DNA of 64,000 bases, taken from contig CM060080.1 of assembly GCA_030533445.1 (NCBI GenBank), positions 6,800,052 to 6,864,051 of the forward strand. The letters are read 5' to 3'. The stretch's first letter is position 1. Each line of letters begins with the position of its first letter. A model generated the notes under the pieces. That model was not told the DNA's origin. It saw only the letters and a program-made list of their open reading frames with translations, and searched no databases. A program made the translations under genes and the position numbers. Positions 1 through 12,655 of this stretch are shown here, in pieces. The stretch is from Cyprinodon diabolis. Taxonomy: Eukaryota > Chordata > Actinopteri > Cyprinodontiformes > Cyprinodontidae.

Positions 1-701
1 GGTTCATGCGCCGCTCCTTTTTCTCATAGGGGAAGTGTTTACACTCCAGAGCAGAAGGTGGCGGTACTGCGACCAAAGCCAACCACCAGTAGTAAACAAG
101 AAGAAGAAGCGAAGCAGCGTAGCCGGGTGTAGCAGAAAAAAATCAGTTGTTGTGGAGAATTGTGTGGGTATGGCGAGTGGGAAAGAACAGGAGTTGGAAG
201 ACGCGCCAGCAGCACTTTATAGGTCTGCTGTATGGGACCACTTTGCATTTAGAGTGACGGCGGAAAAAAAGTTGTGGATAAAAGTGCAACAGTGTGCAAG
301 CATTGTGCAACACGTTTTGTTTATGGTAACAGCAACATGACCAACATGTCAGGCAAACCCCGAAATCCCACATCCTCCGTCAGCGCTCCGCCCCACTGCC
401 CTCCAGACTGCCTGCTGAAAGCAAAGCCTACAGCCTCCACTGTGGCTCCCGTCCGCTCAGGTCTGAGTTCCTTGGAGATTGTAGAGGACATGCGCGAGAT
501 GATTGAATTCAAAGCAGCAAAACATGCGGAAATGATCCAGGGTTTCCGCGGATCATTGAAAATAATTACAATTCATTAATTCTTTTTTTCCATTAATTTT
601 TATGGGATTTCGGTGTAACAATCAACATATACCAAACCGAACCGAAGACCGTGACCACGAAACCGTGAACCGAACCGTGGATTTTGTGAACCATTCCACC
701 C

Positions 702-704
<3 letters not shown>
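1..704 (+). mobile_element. Non-autonomous hAT element, family 1, copy 1 (left end outside window)
   Basis: This copy is nearly collinear with those at 19498-20314 and 42439-43276. By comparison its first 78 bases lie outside the window. It ends in the family terminus (ccattccacccta, with minor variation) at 704 and is followed directly by ATATATAT inside an AT microsatellite. That matches the 8 bp target duplications seen at the other copies. Positions 170-580 hold the BED-finger coding remnant. About 10 bases present in the other copies near 255 are missing here, which shifts the frame. Confidence 0.85.
170..579 (+). pseudogene. hAT transposase N-terminal remnant (BED finger), family 1 copy 1
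   Basis: The remnant starts MASGKEQELEDAPAALYRSA and continues with a WDHFAF motif typical of BED fingers. A frameshift near 255 separates it from the next segment, which has the CKHC zinc-ligand pair. The expected second ligand pair (H-x3-5-H after NMS) is missing. Instead the frame runs into about 70 residues of Pro/Ala-rich sequence ending at 579. In this copy alone that downstream stretch stays open from 274 to 579. The family is close to the ZBED/hAT-Ac group. No catalytic domain is present, so this cannot encode a transposase. Confidence 0.75.

Positions 705-757
<53 letters not shown>
705..757. repeat. (AT)n microsatellite
   Basis: A pure AT dinucleotide run lies directly against the right end of the hAT copy. 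The element's 8 bp target duplication would be hidden inside it. Confidence 0.95.
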
Positions 758-759
<2 letters not shown>

Positions 760-2264
760 CAGCCCAGGGTGTTATCCCCCTCCCACCTCTACACATAACG
801 ATATAGAGCATAGATGAATGTATGTAAGTGCTATGAATCTACTAGAAGAAAGTTGGAAGCATTTTGTAATCTCTGTCTGAAAGGGGTGTCCGGCTTTTGT
901 GTTAGAAGTGAGTGATAACAATAGGTGATGTGCATGTTCTTTATTTACATCTAGTTTGTCACAAAATACTAATTGTCTAGTGATATTTGTTCATTCCGTT
1001 GAAGACCAACGAAACAAACAAAGAAGTGAAATTGTTAGTAATTACCTTGCTCAAAATTCAAACTTACTTACTTAAATGTTAATGCATAAACTAAAAAACA
1101 GATTGTTTTTCAATGTCATCTTTATAACTACTGAAGGCCACCAGATATGGTAAAAACTGGACCGTGATGCACCTTCCCCCATACACACATCCTCATTTTG
1201 AAAAGAATTGAAGTTATACTGGGCTATCTGAACTATGAGCAATAACTGCAGGAGTGGAAATATTGTTCCAGAGCTGCAGTTGGGGGTGGGCGCTGTTGCT
1301 TTTGATTAAAAGGAGAAACAGCAAAAGCTTGAGTATCTGCAATATCATCAGTTCCCATTTCTTCTGCACTTCTTCCACTTTGTGTAACACTATTTTTCAC
1401 AGCCATATTATGCGATTGCAATGCAGTTCTAACATTCTAAACGGAAGGCTAAGATTATGAAATATTATCCAGATTACTGCCAAGCAAACCTAAATGTCAG
1501 AAAACAAATAGAATAGAAATTTGGATGGAAAACATATTCATAATTATAATGTTTGTTACATTGTCTACAGTGACCTCTTTCATTAGGAATATAAACAATC
1601 CATTGTCAATTTCTTGAAAACAGCAATAAATTGACGAAAACAAACAGAAATTGTGAGTTTTATGGAAGCTTGTTCCAGGTTCTGATTCTGGGTATGCAAA
1701 GTAGACTTGAGCTAGAAGATCTGAGAGGTCTGAGTGGTTTATGCACTAATAACAAGTTTGTGTTGTATTTCAGAAACAAACAATCATGCGATTTATAGAC
1801 CCTGAAGTATTTTAGAGTCTCATCTCCTAGATCCAAAGCCGCTTTCCTGGCTAACAATCGGCTTTTGGCTCTTTTCCCATTTTGACCGAAAAGCCGAGTC
1901 TGACCCCCTGCTGGCAAGCTGTGTGTGATGATGGGATCATGGTTGGGTGAGCGTTAATGATTGTGACATTGCAATGGAAATCAGTGAACTAAATAATGGA
2001 GAGCAACATGGACGGGAGCCAGAGGATAGTCAATATTCTTCATTATTTCGCTCTTTTATCTGTCTGAATCCCTCTCACCAGAGCTTCTCCATGTTTATTG
2101 AATGTAAACTGATTTGTTTCGGTTTGTTAGATCAGAAGCAACTGGCGCGGTGTGTTGACGTCTGTACATTGCGTTCAATTGTATCACGTAATTACCGGAT
2201 CAACCCGGTTCTGGTGTTTCCACAGCACACCGATCAGAGCTGAGTCGTTTGACCCAGGTAGACG
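758..2264. other. Intronic sequence without recognised gene
   Basis: This stretch is AT-rich and has no convincing exon or repeat terminus. Positions 1660-1920 and 1940-2260 are less AT-rich and may be old repeat fragments. I could not assign them. Confidence 0.5.
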
Positions 2265-3560
2265 CGTGTTATGCAAAATGGTATCCTGCAGATAATGAAT
2301 AAATGATTAACTAGAACTGGAGTTGTAGTTAATTATTTAACTTATTCAAATCGGAGGTGAAATCAATTTAATGTTTTTAGTTGAATAATTGTAGCACTAA
2401 TTTGCTTTCTTACCAGGGTTTGTGCCTTTCACCTCTGGATGGTTCCTGGATCGGCTGGTAAAATCCAGGTATTCCCACCAATTTAGTGACCTAAGCTAGG
2501 TTATCAGCAGAGCTATTAATTATCAATCAAAGAACCATTTATCTCTGTCTATTCAGACTATTACCAAAAGGGGGTGGATCTGGCCTGAGTGATAAACCAT
2601 TCGTATATGAATTACACACAACTGCGAGTTAAACAATGATGTCTTTATTCTAATAATTCAGGATTACAGAAATCTAACGTCTGTGCAGAACACTACATGC
2701 TATTAGAAAATAAACACGAGGTAGACTAAGTGAATAGAAACCCTAAGAGTCCGTTTAACCGGCTTCTGATCTTGTCCAAGATAGGCCAGATGTTAATATA
2801 TTCAATAATGTCCATTTGGAATAGCAGCAGATATGATAACAGTGCAATTAAAACAATGTAAATACATCAGCTTAAATGATAAATGGTTGCATTAACAATG
2901 CATTAACAACACCAGCATGTTACAACCAATCTCAAACAGCAACAGTAGAAGTCCATTCAAACAAACTGGAGGGGCAGGCGGTTTGTGTGTGTGTGTGAGT
3001 GTGTGTAACCCCCCTTTTCATACGATGAAATGAAGGAAGGGGAGGCAGCGTGTAACAATAGATGGTTCTCAACCACGTGGCCACACACAGGTAAATGTAA
3101 GGATAGAAAGAAAAGAAGTAAGAACCCTGACTCGCAGCTATTCACATCACACTTATTTCAGCCATTAAACGAGAGTTCTTATAACCAGCATAGATTAAAC
3201 AGCAGCATTAGATCAAGATTTCACTCTATCTCCCTGTCTCTCGCCCAAGCACTGCGCCTCATTAAAGCACCAAATGGAAAAGTGGATGGGTTTTACAGCA
3301 GAGGAACTTGAATTTAAAAAATTGAGTAAGGTTACTTACGGCTACCGAAAGCAAGGGCGTCCCCCTACAGATAGACCTTGATTGGTATTGAGGTCCTCAC
3401 AAAGGGGGGAAAATCCACACAGCATTTAGCTTCGGATTTCCCCGTCTCACCCTGTTCAGGGGGCACTATGCACAATGGGTACACTGCGATCCGTTATTGC
3501 TGACGCAGAAAAACGAAAGCTATTTCCAGCAAGCTTTCTTTGGCATTCTTTGGCAGAGGT
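2265..3560 (-). repeat. LTR-like interspersed repeat, copy 1
   Basis: Positions 2270-2870 and 3337-3560 align closely with 53205-53960. On the minus strand an AATAAA signal lies at about 2648, within a block shared by both copies, which suggests a retroelement LTR read on the minus strand. This copy holds roughly 460 bases (2870-3337, including a GT microsatellite at 2983) that are absent from copy 2. No coding region accompanies it, so a solo LTR is the simplest reading. The family is not identified. Confidence 0.55.
2983..3006. repeat. (GT)n microsatellite
   Basis: Short GT run with one interruption (GAGT). Confidence 0.9.
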
Positions 3561-3984
3561 AAAATGGGCCAGTGGAAAGACTTTAGAACTGGGGTGATGT
3601 GCTTTAATTTTCTTATATTTAGTGAGGATGTAGGCTGCAGTTGGATCACCTGTAGCTGTGTGGAAAACAATATATGCTATGGTAGTATTTATGGTGTCCA
3701 TATGGACGAAGTTACACAGGGATCCTGTTCTGTTGACTTCATTCTAGTGGTACTTTCCTCAGATGACTTCTTCTTAACGCATTCTTTTAAATGCGTTTAG
3801 TTTCGCATATTGATGCAATTTGAAAGAAACTGTCCTCCAATAACTGACTGAATTGTACCCTGTTTTTTGTCCCCTTTCTTCTGTATCTCTCTGTTTCTCC
3901 AAGAAGCCGTCTCCCATTGGCACTGTGCAACCATAGCCAAAGCTGAAGCAGTGTTAATCATTCTACCATGACCATAGCAATTAA

Positions 3985-4165
3985 ATTAAATTCAGTTTAT
4001 TTATATAGCGTGGATTCATAACACGCCATCTTTATAGAGACAATTAAACCAGATCATACAGTCAGAATTGTTCAAATATTTATATCTAAGGAAAACCAAC
4101 TGATTGTATCAACCCGTTGACTCGAAGACAATCCCTCACAACAAGCATGCTTGTAGCAACATTCA
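3985..4165 (+). repeat. Dispersed repeat B, 5' fragment
   Basis: It starts in the head ttcagtttatttatatagcg and carries the diagnostic blocks ccagatcatacagtcag and tatctaaggaaaaccaact before losing similarity after the gcatgcttgtagcaac block. Longer copies lie at 14060 and 29515. This is a very common teleost repeat that I cannot name. Confidence 0.75.
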
Positions 4166-4399
4166 CTCTGAGAATAATGAGCAACACACGCACACAGCTC
4201 ATGTTTGCTTTCAATTGATAACGACACTTTTCATGGAAAATGTCAGGTTTTATGGCACTTATTACAGCCTGACAGATCAGCATGTCTACTAGTACCAGTC
4301 TGTTCCATTCAGACTCATCTACTGGCATTTCTGATGCCAGTTTAGCAGAGCGCTTGGCAGAGTTTGATCAACTAACAAAGGAAGACTGGGACAGAAAAA

Positions 4400-4550
4400 A
4401 ATAAAAGTTTTGTGCAAACTGTGCCCACTGGGACCTTAGAAACAAGTCCTTACGTCAACCACATCCACTTCAAATTTAAGGTGACACATCGAGTTAAAGC
4501 ATCCAAGCTATCTTGGGAAACATCTGCTACTGAATGAGGAACGGAAGAAA
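4400..4550 (+). pseudogene. Fossil BED zinc finger of a hAT-type transposase
   Basis: Reading from 4407 in one frame gives VLCKLC, then after an internal stop a TSNLR motif, another stop, and HIELKHPSYL. The ligand pattern is C-x2-C (4413-4424) followed by H-x4-H (4485-4502), the BED finger arrangement of hAT transposases and ZBED genes. Two in-frame stops and an upstream frameshift show it is long dead. It belongs to a different lineage from the finger at 170-579. Confidence 0.6.
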
Positions 4551-6290
4551 TCATTTTGAATCCAGATCTTTTCAGCAGAACCTAAATGTTCCTGAATGTT
4601 TGATTGTTCTGTGTGACCTAATGAAATTCTTAATTCATAATTATTCTTAATTATGAACTGGCACAACATTGAGATTGTTGGGAGCTGCAAAGTGTCTTTC
4701 AATTTAGCCAAACCAAAAGTATAGAAAATAGAACCGTTATTTAGTGTTTGTTATAACACATAAATACATCTAATTATATGTCTTCTCTTCTGCTGTTGGC
4801 ATATCTTGACCTTTCTCGACCTTCACTCATTCACTCTTCTTTTCTCTTATTCCTCTTCCTGTGTCCTTCCTGTTTTGACATGTTGACCTTTCCAGACTTT
4901 TCCTTTCCTGTTTCTTTCTCTGTATATGGTCTCATTACCTCGTTTGGCTATCACCTCTGACTTCTTCCCTGCTTCCCCTTCATTCTTTTTCCTCTCTTTT
5001 TCTTGGCCTTCTTTCAATTGCCATCTCACAATTTTTCCATCGTGTTTGCTTTAACCATTCTTCATCCCAAGAGCTTCCTTTTCCTGCTTCCCTTCTCTAT
5101 TGATTGGTTAATTTAATAGTTTTATCACCAATGAGCATGAAGTTGACCTTTTAGGTTCAGCAGTGATAGGGAGATGGTGTGTCTGCCTGTTAACCCCTTT
5201 AAGGATGTGTGTGTGTGTGTGTGTGTGTCAGTTTGTGCGCCGGCTGACCTTTGCAGACACGACTCCTGATATTGCTTGTCAGATCATTTGCTGGGAATAA
5301 GGAAGCTCTGCTCTTAAGTAGAACAACATGGCAGAGTTAGATCTCAGCTGCAGGCTACACAGATAGCGTTTTATTCCCATTTCAGTTAGATCAACTATTT
5401 AATTGCTTGATCTTTGAGTATATAGTTTTGCTACATTATTTAGCTGTACTGTAAAAAAATGCAATCATATTAGGTACATTTTTCTAAAATTAAGTAAGTG
5501 AGTGACTGTGCCAATGGAACAAGACGATATACATTTAAAATAAGAAAAAAAACACCTGCTGTCCCTTATTTCAAGTGCATGATATCTAATTATCTTATTT
5601 CAAGGCTGAACATACTCATTCCAATGGCAGATCATCTTATTTATCCACTCAAATTAAGGGTAAATTGCTAAAACTCAGAACAGAGGACCCGGGTTCGGGC
5701 AAGATCAACTAAACTTTTCCAAAGTCTCCATCATAACATCTAAACCATCATCTATACGACAGTTAGAAGTAACCCATCCATCCAGTCATGTTTGGTTGCC
5801 ACTCTTCATATGTTGTCGCTTTCTCTGCGCAAAAGTTTCAGCATTTTCTCAAGTAATCTGTCACTAAAAAGACAGAAGAGTAAATTAAGAACATCTGCAT
5901 AAATAAATACAAAATTACATGTTTTTAAATTTAAATCCTGTTTTGGATAATTTAGCAGTGTATCGTCATACAACAGTGAGCTGAAGGTCCTACTTTATTT
6001 CCTGCTTTCAATGTCACCTTTAAACTAAACTAAATACTTATTTTCTTGCAACCCTGAAAACAAACACTGGCCTTCCAATCAAAGCCGCCTCACCTGTCAG
6101 CATGCTGCCTATTTCATGATGTCGCCACATCACACCACCTCTGAAGTCTGAGACCTCTCAAAGCCAAGAATCAGATTTTCATGACTTAGAAATTTGCTAA
6201 AAAGAGAATTGCTGCTCTGTGGATTAGCTGCTAAAAGAGACACTTTGTTAGAACTTCAAGAGGAAATCAGTGTTATTCCTCCCTGATTAA
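4551..6290. other. Intronic sequence without recognised gene
   Basis: Contains a long pyrimidine-rich tract (about 4780-5095) and a GT microsatellite (5206-5227). No exon with plausible splice sites and coding similarity was found. Confidence 0.5.
5206..5227. repeat. (GT)n microsatellite
   Basis: Pure GT run. Confidence 0.95.
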
Positions 6291-7098
6291 TTAAAGGAAA
6301 AGTCCAGTCAGCAAGGAATGATCAATTGATCATTATTTATACCTAAAACTAATACGTTCGCTGTTCTAAGATCTAAGAAATTTAGTGTTAATCAACAAAT
6401 AAAATAAAAATAATAAGTTATGTCGCGATCACTGAGGTCGGGAGTAGCTATTTTTGCTCAAATATAATAACACCTCCCTCCTGAAATCTTCCAGCAGTGA
6501 CGTCACGGTGCGGTAAGCCTAGCGCCATTCTTCCCGCTTTACAAGCAAAATCAATGGGAACTACTAGACACATCTGCAATCAACAACAATTATTGAAGAT
6601 TTCCAGAGGACTTCACCATTGAAATTCACCAGAGCTATAGTGAAACTGACAATGCCCACGTGCATGGCAGCTGGATGCTGGAATACATTGGGTAAAAGTG
6701 AAAAAAAAGAGTTATTTCACCTTTACGATTCCTGATCCTCCACGGACGGGTTGGTCGTTGGATTTCCAACTTGAAGAGGAAGGATTTGCCATCGAACTTC
6801 TGACCAGAGAAAAAACACGTAATATGTAGCCAACATTTGGAAGAAAAATGTTTTCAAGATGACTTGTATAATAGTGCGTTATGAAAAACACCAGATACAG
6901 CACTGGGACTTGATCAACAGCCGATACCGCACCGTGACGTCACAAACCGGTAGGTGGCAGTAGTGTTCTTTGACAAACATGGATGTTTCCAGTAAAGCAC
7001 ATTCAAATGTAAATTACTCTTACAGACTCTTATCATTTATTGAACAGTATGTATTAATTTCATATTTAAAGTATAATATGACCGGACTGTTCCTTTAA
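6291..7098 (+). mobile_element. TTAA-target DNA transposon with THAP remnant, copy 1 (Kolobok-like)
   Basis: It is bounded by TTAA at 6291 and 7095. The ends are inverted repeats: ttaaaggaaaagtccagtca on the left against ttaaaggaacagtccggtca read inward from the right, 18 of 20 matching. Inside, 6652-6950 is a decayed THAP finger. A TTAA target, AGG-type ends and an N-terminal THAP domain together match the Kolobok superfamily. piggyBac shares the target but not the THAP domain. It is about 0.8 kb with no catalytic region, so non-autonomous. Confidence 0.75.
6652..6950 (+). pseudogene. Decayed THAP zinc-finger exon
   Basis: The start codon at 6652 gives MPTCMAAGCWN (C-x4-C), followed by FHLYDS. 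A stop and frameshifts follow, then another frame gives VICSQHLEEKCFQDDLYNSA, which carries the C-x2-H second half and the following CF motif of a THAP C2CH domain. The order and spacing fit one ancient exon of about 85 codons broken by indels. THAP domains bind DNA in P-element and Kolobok transposases. The reverse strand of 17380-17600 and of 51430-51690 carries the same remnant. Confidence 0.65.
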
Positions 7099-9114
7099 AG
7101 TGGATGTTGACTTACAGTATGGGCACAGCGCAGTTCAGGTATCTTTTTTTCTGGAGGGAGCCTTCTTACCTAGATATTTTCCAGCTGCTTGTTTTCACAG
7201 GGCAGCAAGGGGGCTGCTGCTCTAAACTATTGAGGATTAATCCGAGATGCATTAATCAAGATAATTGTTAGTTTATGGATGGATTTTATGCAGGAATAGC
7301 AGTATAACATGGCTAAATCTTTAAAATTGATTTGGCACATCAACTCTTTAAAAGCTACATGGAGCTAAAATTACCAACAAATCTTGACAACAGGATTTTT
7401 CTTTAGACTGATGAGACATAAAAGACAGAGAACCAGAGGATGTATCAGTTCTAGTTCAAGACTGGGTCTTTTAATGTAGAAATTGGGATCAGTACATTTT
7501 TCCTGATCCCTGGACTGCCTGCTTTCTGAATATTTTCAGATGAGCATTTCAGATGATGAAATCTTTCTTTGTGTGCAGTGGGAAACATTCACATTTGTCT
7601 GCTCCTTTTTTTTTTTTGCATGTGGAGCTTTTTTTGTATCCCTCCAGATGGGTTTTCCTGCAGACAGGATCATTTCCACCGCAGACACGTCATCCCACCA
7701 TCCATGGGATGTAAAAAGTTTTTGACTTCCCTGTTCAGACAATGGATGGAGGGATTTTGATTAAATCCAATAATACAGTCATCATTTTAATTCTTGATTG
7801 AAATGTTAAGAATTTGAATCCCAGTTCTAAAAATTACTAATAATTTGGGTTCAGCTTTGTTTGTAAATTAGATTTTTTTTTTTTACCATACAAACTATCA
7901 CTTGACTTCTAAAAAACAAATCTATCAATTCCAATAATTTGATTCTTTAGAACTCGATCCAATCCTAAGCAATAAAATGTGATCTGCAAATAGGTGGAAG
8001 CGTGTTATAACATGCAGAAACATAAGATCCATGATTTGAACATAGCTGCTTTTTTTGCTTTGTACCTTTTTTCTCATTTATTCTGTAAAATCTTTTGAAT
8101 TCCTGCCCTAATGTCCAAATATTTTTCACAGATGCAATCAGCATCAAGATTATGCTTTTTTCGTTGTGGTTTTCAGTCAATAGGAACTACTTTTGTTAAA
8201 TGAATCTCTAAAGTGTATGAAAATGAAAAATATCGCCCCAACCTGTGTTTTGTGCACATGCATTATGTTAACTCCATTACACGCAGCCCTCTGCTGGCTG
8301 CAGCAAATACAGCACTTTGATGGAAGTAAGCATCTAGCAGGAAGAGCAATTAAAGCCATAATCATCCAGATGGATATTTAGATGTTTTCTTCTGACAAGA
8401 TTATATGTACTGTATATATCAATTAACTTTTTACACATTTCAGAAAAATAAAGATGGAGTTTGGTTCAAACTTCAATCAGCTTCTTAATAAAAGCAGTAG
8501 TAACTCTTTAATGGATCTGCGTTTTGCTGAGATTGAATTCCTGCGGTGAGGGTCGGATCGGAAAGTAAAACCGAGCTAAACGAGCAGAAAATGGTTGATC
8601 TGAGAATACTCCATCCAAGCAAAGGCAAACACTGGAACGTCTGCTCTCTCTAATGTTGCTATTTTTTTCCTCTTTAATCAATTTAGTTATATTTTCAATT
8701 TTTCCAGCAGAACCTTTTCCTTAATTGCACTTGAATTGGTTTCTTTTCTTCAATTCATCTTCTTGCTTCTCTTTGCTTTTAATCACGTCCCTTTCCTTTT
8801 TTTTCCCATTCCTTCTTCTCTTTATGTCTTGATTCTTTATTTCGTATTTTTACCCATATATCACCCTGTCTCAAATTTTCTTGCCTTCCCCTCATTTCAT
8901 TACTCCCCCCCTCCATCCATTATTACCTTTCTCCCTCTTATACACACAAACGCATACAGTCTATTGTTCCATTAGTCAACAAGAGGCAAAGCGCTAGACA
9001 GTAACATTTAAGACAAGCATTCTGAATGGTTAAAAGATAGCCTCATCTTTTGTAATGTGAGTTTGTTTCTGTGTTATGTGAGTGTGTGTGTGTGTGTGTG
9101 TGTGTAAGAGCGAT
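7099..9114. other. Intronic sequence without recognised gene
   Basis: AT-rich, with a pyrimidine-rich tract at about 8730-8960 and a GT microsatellite at 9081-9105. No exon was recognised. Confidence 0.5.
9081..9105. repeat. (GT)n microsatellite
   Basis: Pure GT run. Confidence 0.95.
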
Positions 9115-9240
9115 CGATGCAGTAATTTACAGGAGGTGGAAGGCACAGGCAGCAGGCCATTCAGCAGCGCTCACTAATCAATTGCAATTCTTTCTTTTAC
9201 TGTCTTAATGCCCAGATTTAGACGTTATTGCGTGTGTGGC
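9115..9240. promoter_or_regulatory. Possible conserved non-coding element (weak)
   Basis: Complex, non-repetitive sequence with balanced composition and homeobox-type sites (cactaatcaattgcaattc). It stands out from the surrounding low-complexity intron. This is composition and motif evidence only; conservation was not tested. Confidence 0.2.
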
Positions 9241-10179
9241 AATGGGTATGAGCATTTGGATTTTTTTCCTCCTCCTTCTGTTGTTGTTTTCTTTGCATTT
9301 AGGTCTGCATGGTGTGTTTATGTATCAGGGTTGTCCTCTGAGCAGCTTCACGGGAATACCAGGGGACATTAGGGACATTTCCTCTCTGTTCAGCAAAGTG
9401 ATGCAGAATTTACTAAAAACTGACCCCTAGTTGTGTCGATTAGTATCTCTGAACTCCATTTCATCTTAAAGTGTGATAGCAGTATCATATCAGGAAGGTA
9501 TGTTTTGAGGTATGTCTTCTAAGTAACTGATCAGATGCAACTGAAAGGCTGCAATCCGGACTTGCAGCCCATAAAAATGATTGTGAATTAAACTTGAGTG
9601 AATTAAACTTGTGTGGCAGGTGTTCTTGGTCTGCAGCAGGAAACTGGGTTTTAATGTCAAGCTGTACGCTGGGTATAGTGATACCTCAGGGTAACACAAA
9701 AACCTGTCAGACGATGAGGATTTCTTGATGGATCACAAACACAAAATGTACTTTTTACTCTCCTGAGTTTAGTGCAGGCTTTTGAAGGATGACAGATTGC
9801 AGAGTCATTTTTGCACAAATTTAGACCCAATATGGATGATTTTTCATCCTTTCGATGTTCCTACTTGGCTCTCCCAAATCATTGGAAACCAACTAATGCA
9901 GCAGCATGGTGTACTTTACATGGTTCTAATATAACTTCTGTTCTAATTTTTCATCATGTGGCATTGATGATATCCTTTAAAACCAGGGTTTCCACAGATT
10001 CTTCAAAACTTAAAAATGCATTAAATTATTCAATATAAAATTAAGGCCTGAATTGGTTTTAAAAAATCTTAAATCATTCTGTCATGGGTCTTACAATTGT
10101 TACCATGTCATAAATAGGAACATTTAAATAATTAACAATTTTTTTAAATGTACCATTAATGGTTCCGTCCAGATAGCAG

Positions 10180-10302
10180 AACCAATAAAATTAGAATCAG
10201 AAATTCTTTAATGATCTCAGGGGGAAATTATCTTCGTTACACGCTCCAGGTATACAAATGACATATTGCACACATTCACCATCTAAAGAAATACAATACA
10301 AC

Positions 10303-10352
<50 letters not shown>

Positions 10353-10380
10353 TTACATATTATATATATTTACAGATCTA
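10180..10380 (+). repeat. Interspersed repeat fragment with (AT)n microsatellite
   Basis: The block agaatcagaaattctttaatg followed by a G-rich ggggaaatt motif is a repeat head familiar from many fish genomes. It is followed by a pure AT run (about 10303-10345) and a T run. The family is not named. Confidence 0.45.
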
Positions 10381-10449
10381 AAAAAAAAAAGTTATAATAC
10401 CAATGTGCAAAAGAGAGCAAATTAATGAATAAATGTCAACATTGTCCAT

Positions 10450-11610
10450 ATGCTGGTGAAGGTTCTCAGTCATCCAGGAGGCGTTGCAGAGACAAGGGAG
10501 TACAGAACGGAGAAATACCCGCTGCTTCTCCGTAACTTCATTTTGACGCTCCAAATTTTTGACTCCATTGCCTTGATTGCTATCGTGCCATATAAACATT
10601 CCCTGGTTCTGGTTTTAGCCATGCAGAAAACTATTGACTGGATAGATAATGAATTTAAAATTCTTCATGTTGTCTAAATAAAAAGTTAGTGGCAAATCAC
10701 CCCAAGGTCCGGCTGCCACATATTTGTATGCATAGCATCCTCCTCTCTGTCCAGGATGCTGTCCAGGCTTCAGTCTGTTAAAATGAGGAGGATTTGTCCC
10801 CTTGGAAGAAAAGGCTGTAGCGCCCCGGGGGCTTCCTCACCGGTTCTTTTCCTGGGAGCAAGTTATTTACTACTCTTAACTCAAACTGGGTAAAACCATA
10901 TAAGGAAGGACTATAAAAACCGGAGTAAAAAAGTTACAGAGTTCATTCCAGATCAGGTCGTTACAGGACAGAGAAAATGCTTGGAGTTTGCGCAGCTGTG
11001 GTCTCAAAAATCACGTCCGCGAGCATCCGGCAAAGTTTGAGCCCCGATTAAGGTCATCTCCTGCTTCTTATACCTTGTGAGTCTATGTGCTGCATCAGGT
11101 GGATGTTTAGCTGTCCGTATCGGAAACTGACACGCCATCCATGTCTTGAACTTCATGCAGCTTGCTTCTATACTTCAGGGTTACAGATAGCTATCCTCTA
11201 TCAGACCGGCTCCAAGATGTGCCCATATCTTGTGTACTCTTAAAGACACGAAGGCTGTCTTGATTAGATGACCTCCGTACACACAGTGTCGTCCACAATG
11301 TGAAGGAAGGCCTTCTACTCTGTCTAATCTGGCTAACAGAATAACAATGCACATGATGTATAAAGAATAAACCTAACAAGTCCATCTCTCCATGACACAC
11401 TACCCAAGCAGAGGAGTTCCTTCAGTTTTTTTAAAAAAAACTGTTCTCCGTTCTGTCCCCCCTTGTCTCTGCAATGCCTCCACAGTTTCTCCCACATCAA
11501 CAAAAGCACCAGTAGCACCAAATCTCCGGATAATGTTTGGGGGTTCAACTACAATGAAAGCAGAGCTATGGTGGACTTTGAGTCGGGAGCAAAGTTGGTG
11601 AATTCAGTTT
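10450..11610. repeat. Probable old repeat block with internal inverted similarity
   Basis: The motif cagagacaagggagtacagaacggagaa at about 10490 is nearly the reverse complement of 11446-11485 (ctccgttctgtccccccttgtctctgcaatg). A segment of about 1 kb is therefore flanked by inverted similar blocks and is probably a degraded transposable element. No terminus or coding motif is clear. Confidence 0.35.
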
Positions 11611-12529
11611 GGTAGATTTTTAATAATAGATCTGTTTTTATGTGTTTCATTTTAGTGTTTTTAGTTTTCGTCCTTTATCGAATTTTTAAAAATATTTGAA
11701 ACATTTCTCCTGTGCCAGAAAATAATGGTTTAGGTTAAAATAAACATTTGGGTAAATTTGTTGCAACCAGGTTTTTCTTGTATTTATTATTAAGTTGTTC
11801 TTTTTTTTTTATTTCAAGTGGCGTTAGAAAGTTTTAAAAAGTTTTAACTGAATTAAATTAATCCAGTTAATTCCTGTGGCAATAAATTTGGCTACTGTTT
11901 CAGAAGTCCATAAACCCGTCACACATATTTTTATGATCATGCTTGAAGAAAGAAGCAGTGCTTAATGGGGCTGATGCTTGAAAACATTCTCACGGTCAAT
12001 ATAACTGCTTAAAAAAATACAATTATGATCAAAGCCACGTGTGATAATCAGGCTATGAAGGCTGCAGTAGGTAGCTTTAAGATACTAACTCAGTTACTTA
12101 GAAAAAAATAATTGTAACAAATTTTTTTAAGCTGTCGCCACAATAAATGCCATCTTAATAGTGCTGTTAGTTAGGAAGGAGCTAAGACCAGGAACAAGGA
12201 TTGTTTGTGTGAATAACTGGCTTAATGAGAAACACTAGCTTCAGTGGTTGGCCTAAATGTTTTAATTGCATATTGAATATGAATTATTATGCAATGGTTT
12301 ATGCAGAGCGGAACTGTCATATTTCTGTCAGTATTAGAAATGGAACTTAATCTTCTGTTTACAGGCAATATTGGATGTCTTGTTGCTATATAGATTTTTC
12401 ATATTTAGTGGAAGGAGTTGTGGTATAATTAATGTCCCTGGACAGTTTTAACATTTAAAGAAGTATTATTTCAAAGAAGCTGCATAAAATATAGCTAAAC
12501 TCTCAGGGTCACCATCCATCCACCCATCC

Positions 12530-12655
12530 ATCCATTTTTCGTCACACTTATCCCTGACAAACAACCATTCACACACAAATTCAAACCTAAGGGGAATTTA
12601 GAGAAGCCAATTAACCAAACAGTCATGTTTTTGGACTGTGGGAGGAAGCCGGTGT
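12530..12655 (+). repeat. Common teleost interspersed repeat, left part
   Basis: Contains atttagagaagccaattaac and cagtcatgtttttggactgtgggaggaag, the signature of a very common vertebrate/teleost repeat. A longer piece lies at 27410-27595. The rest of this copy (tacctggagagtacccatg, at 13425-13500) lies beyond an insertion. Confidence 0.7.

Noticed and set aside
602..817. Tyr-Ile repeat open frames (also near 58000 and 38600)
   Set aside because: Translations of AT microsatellites.
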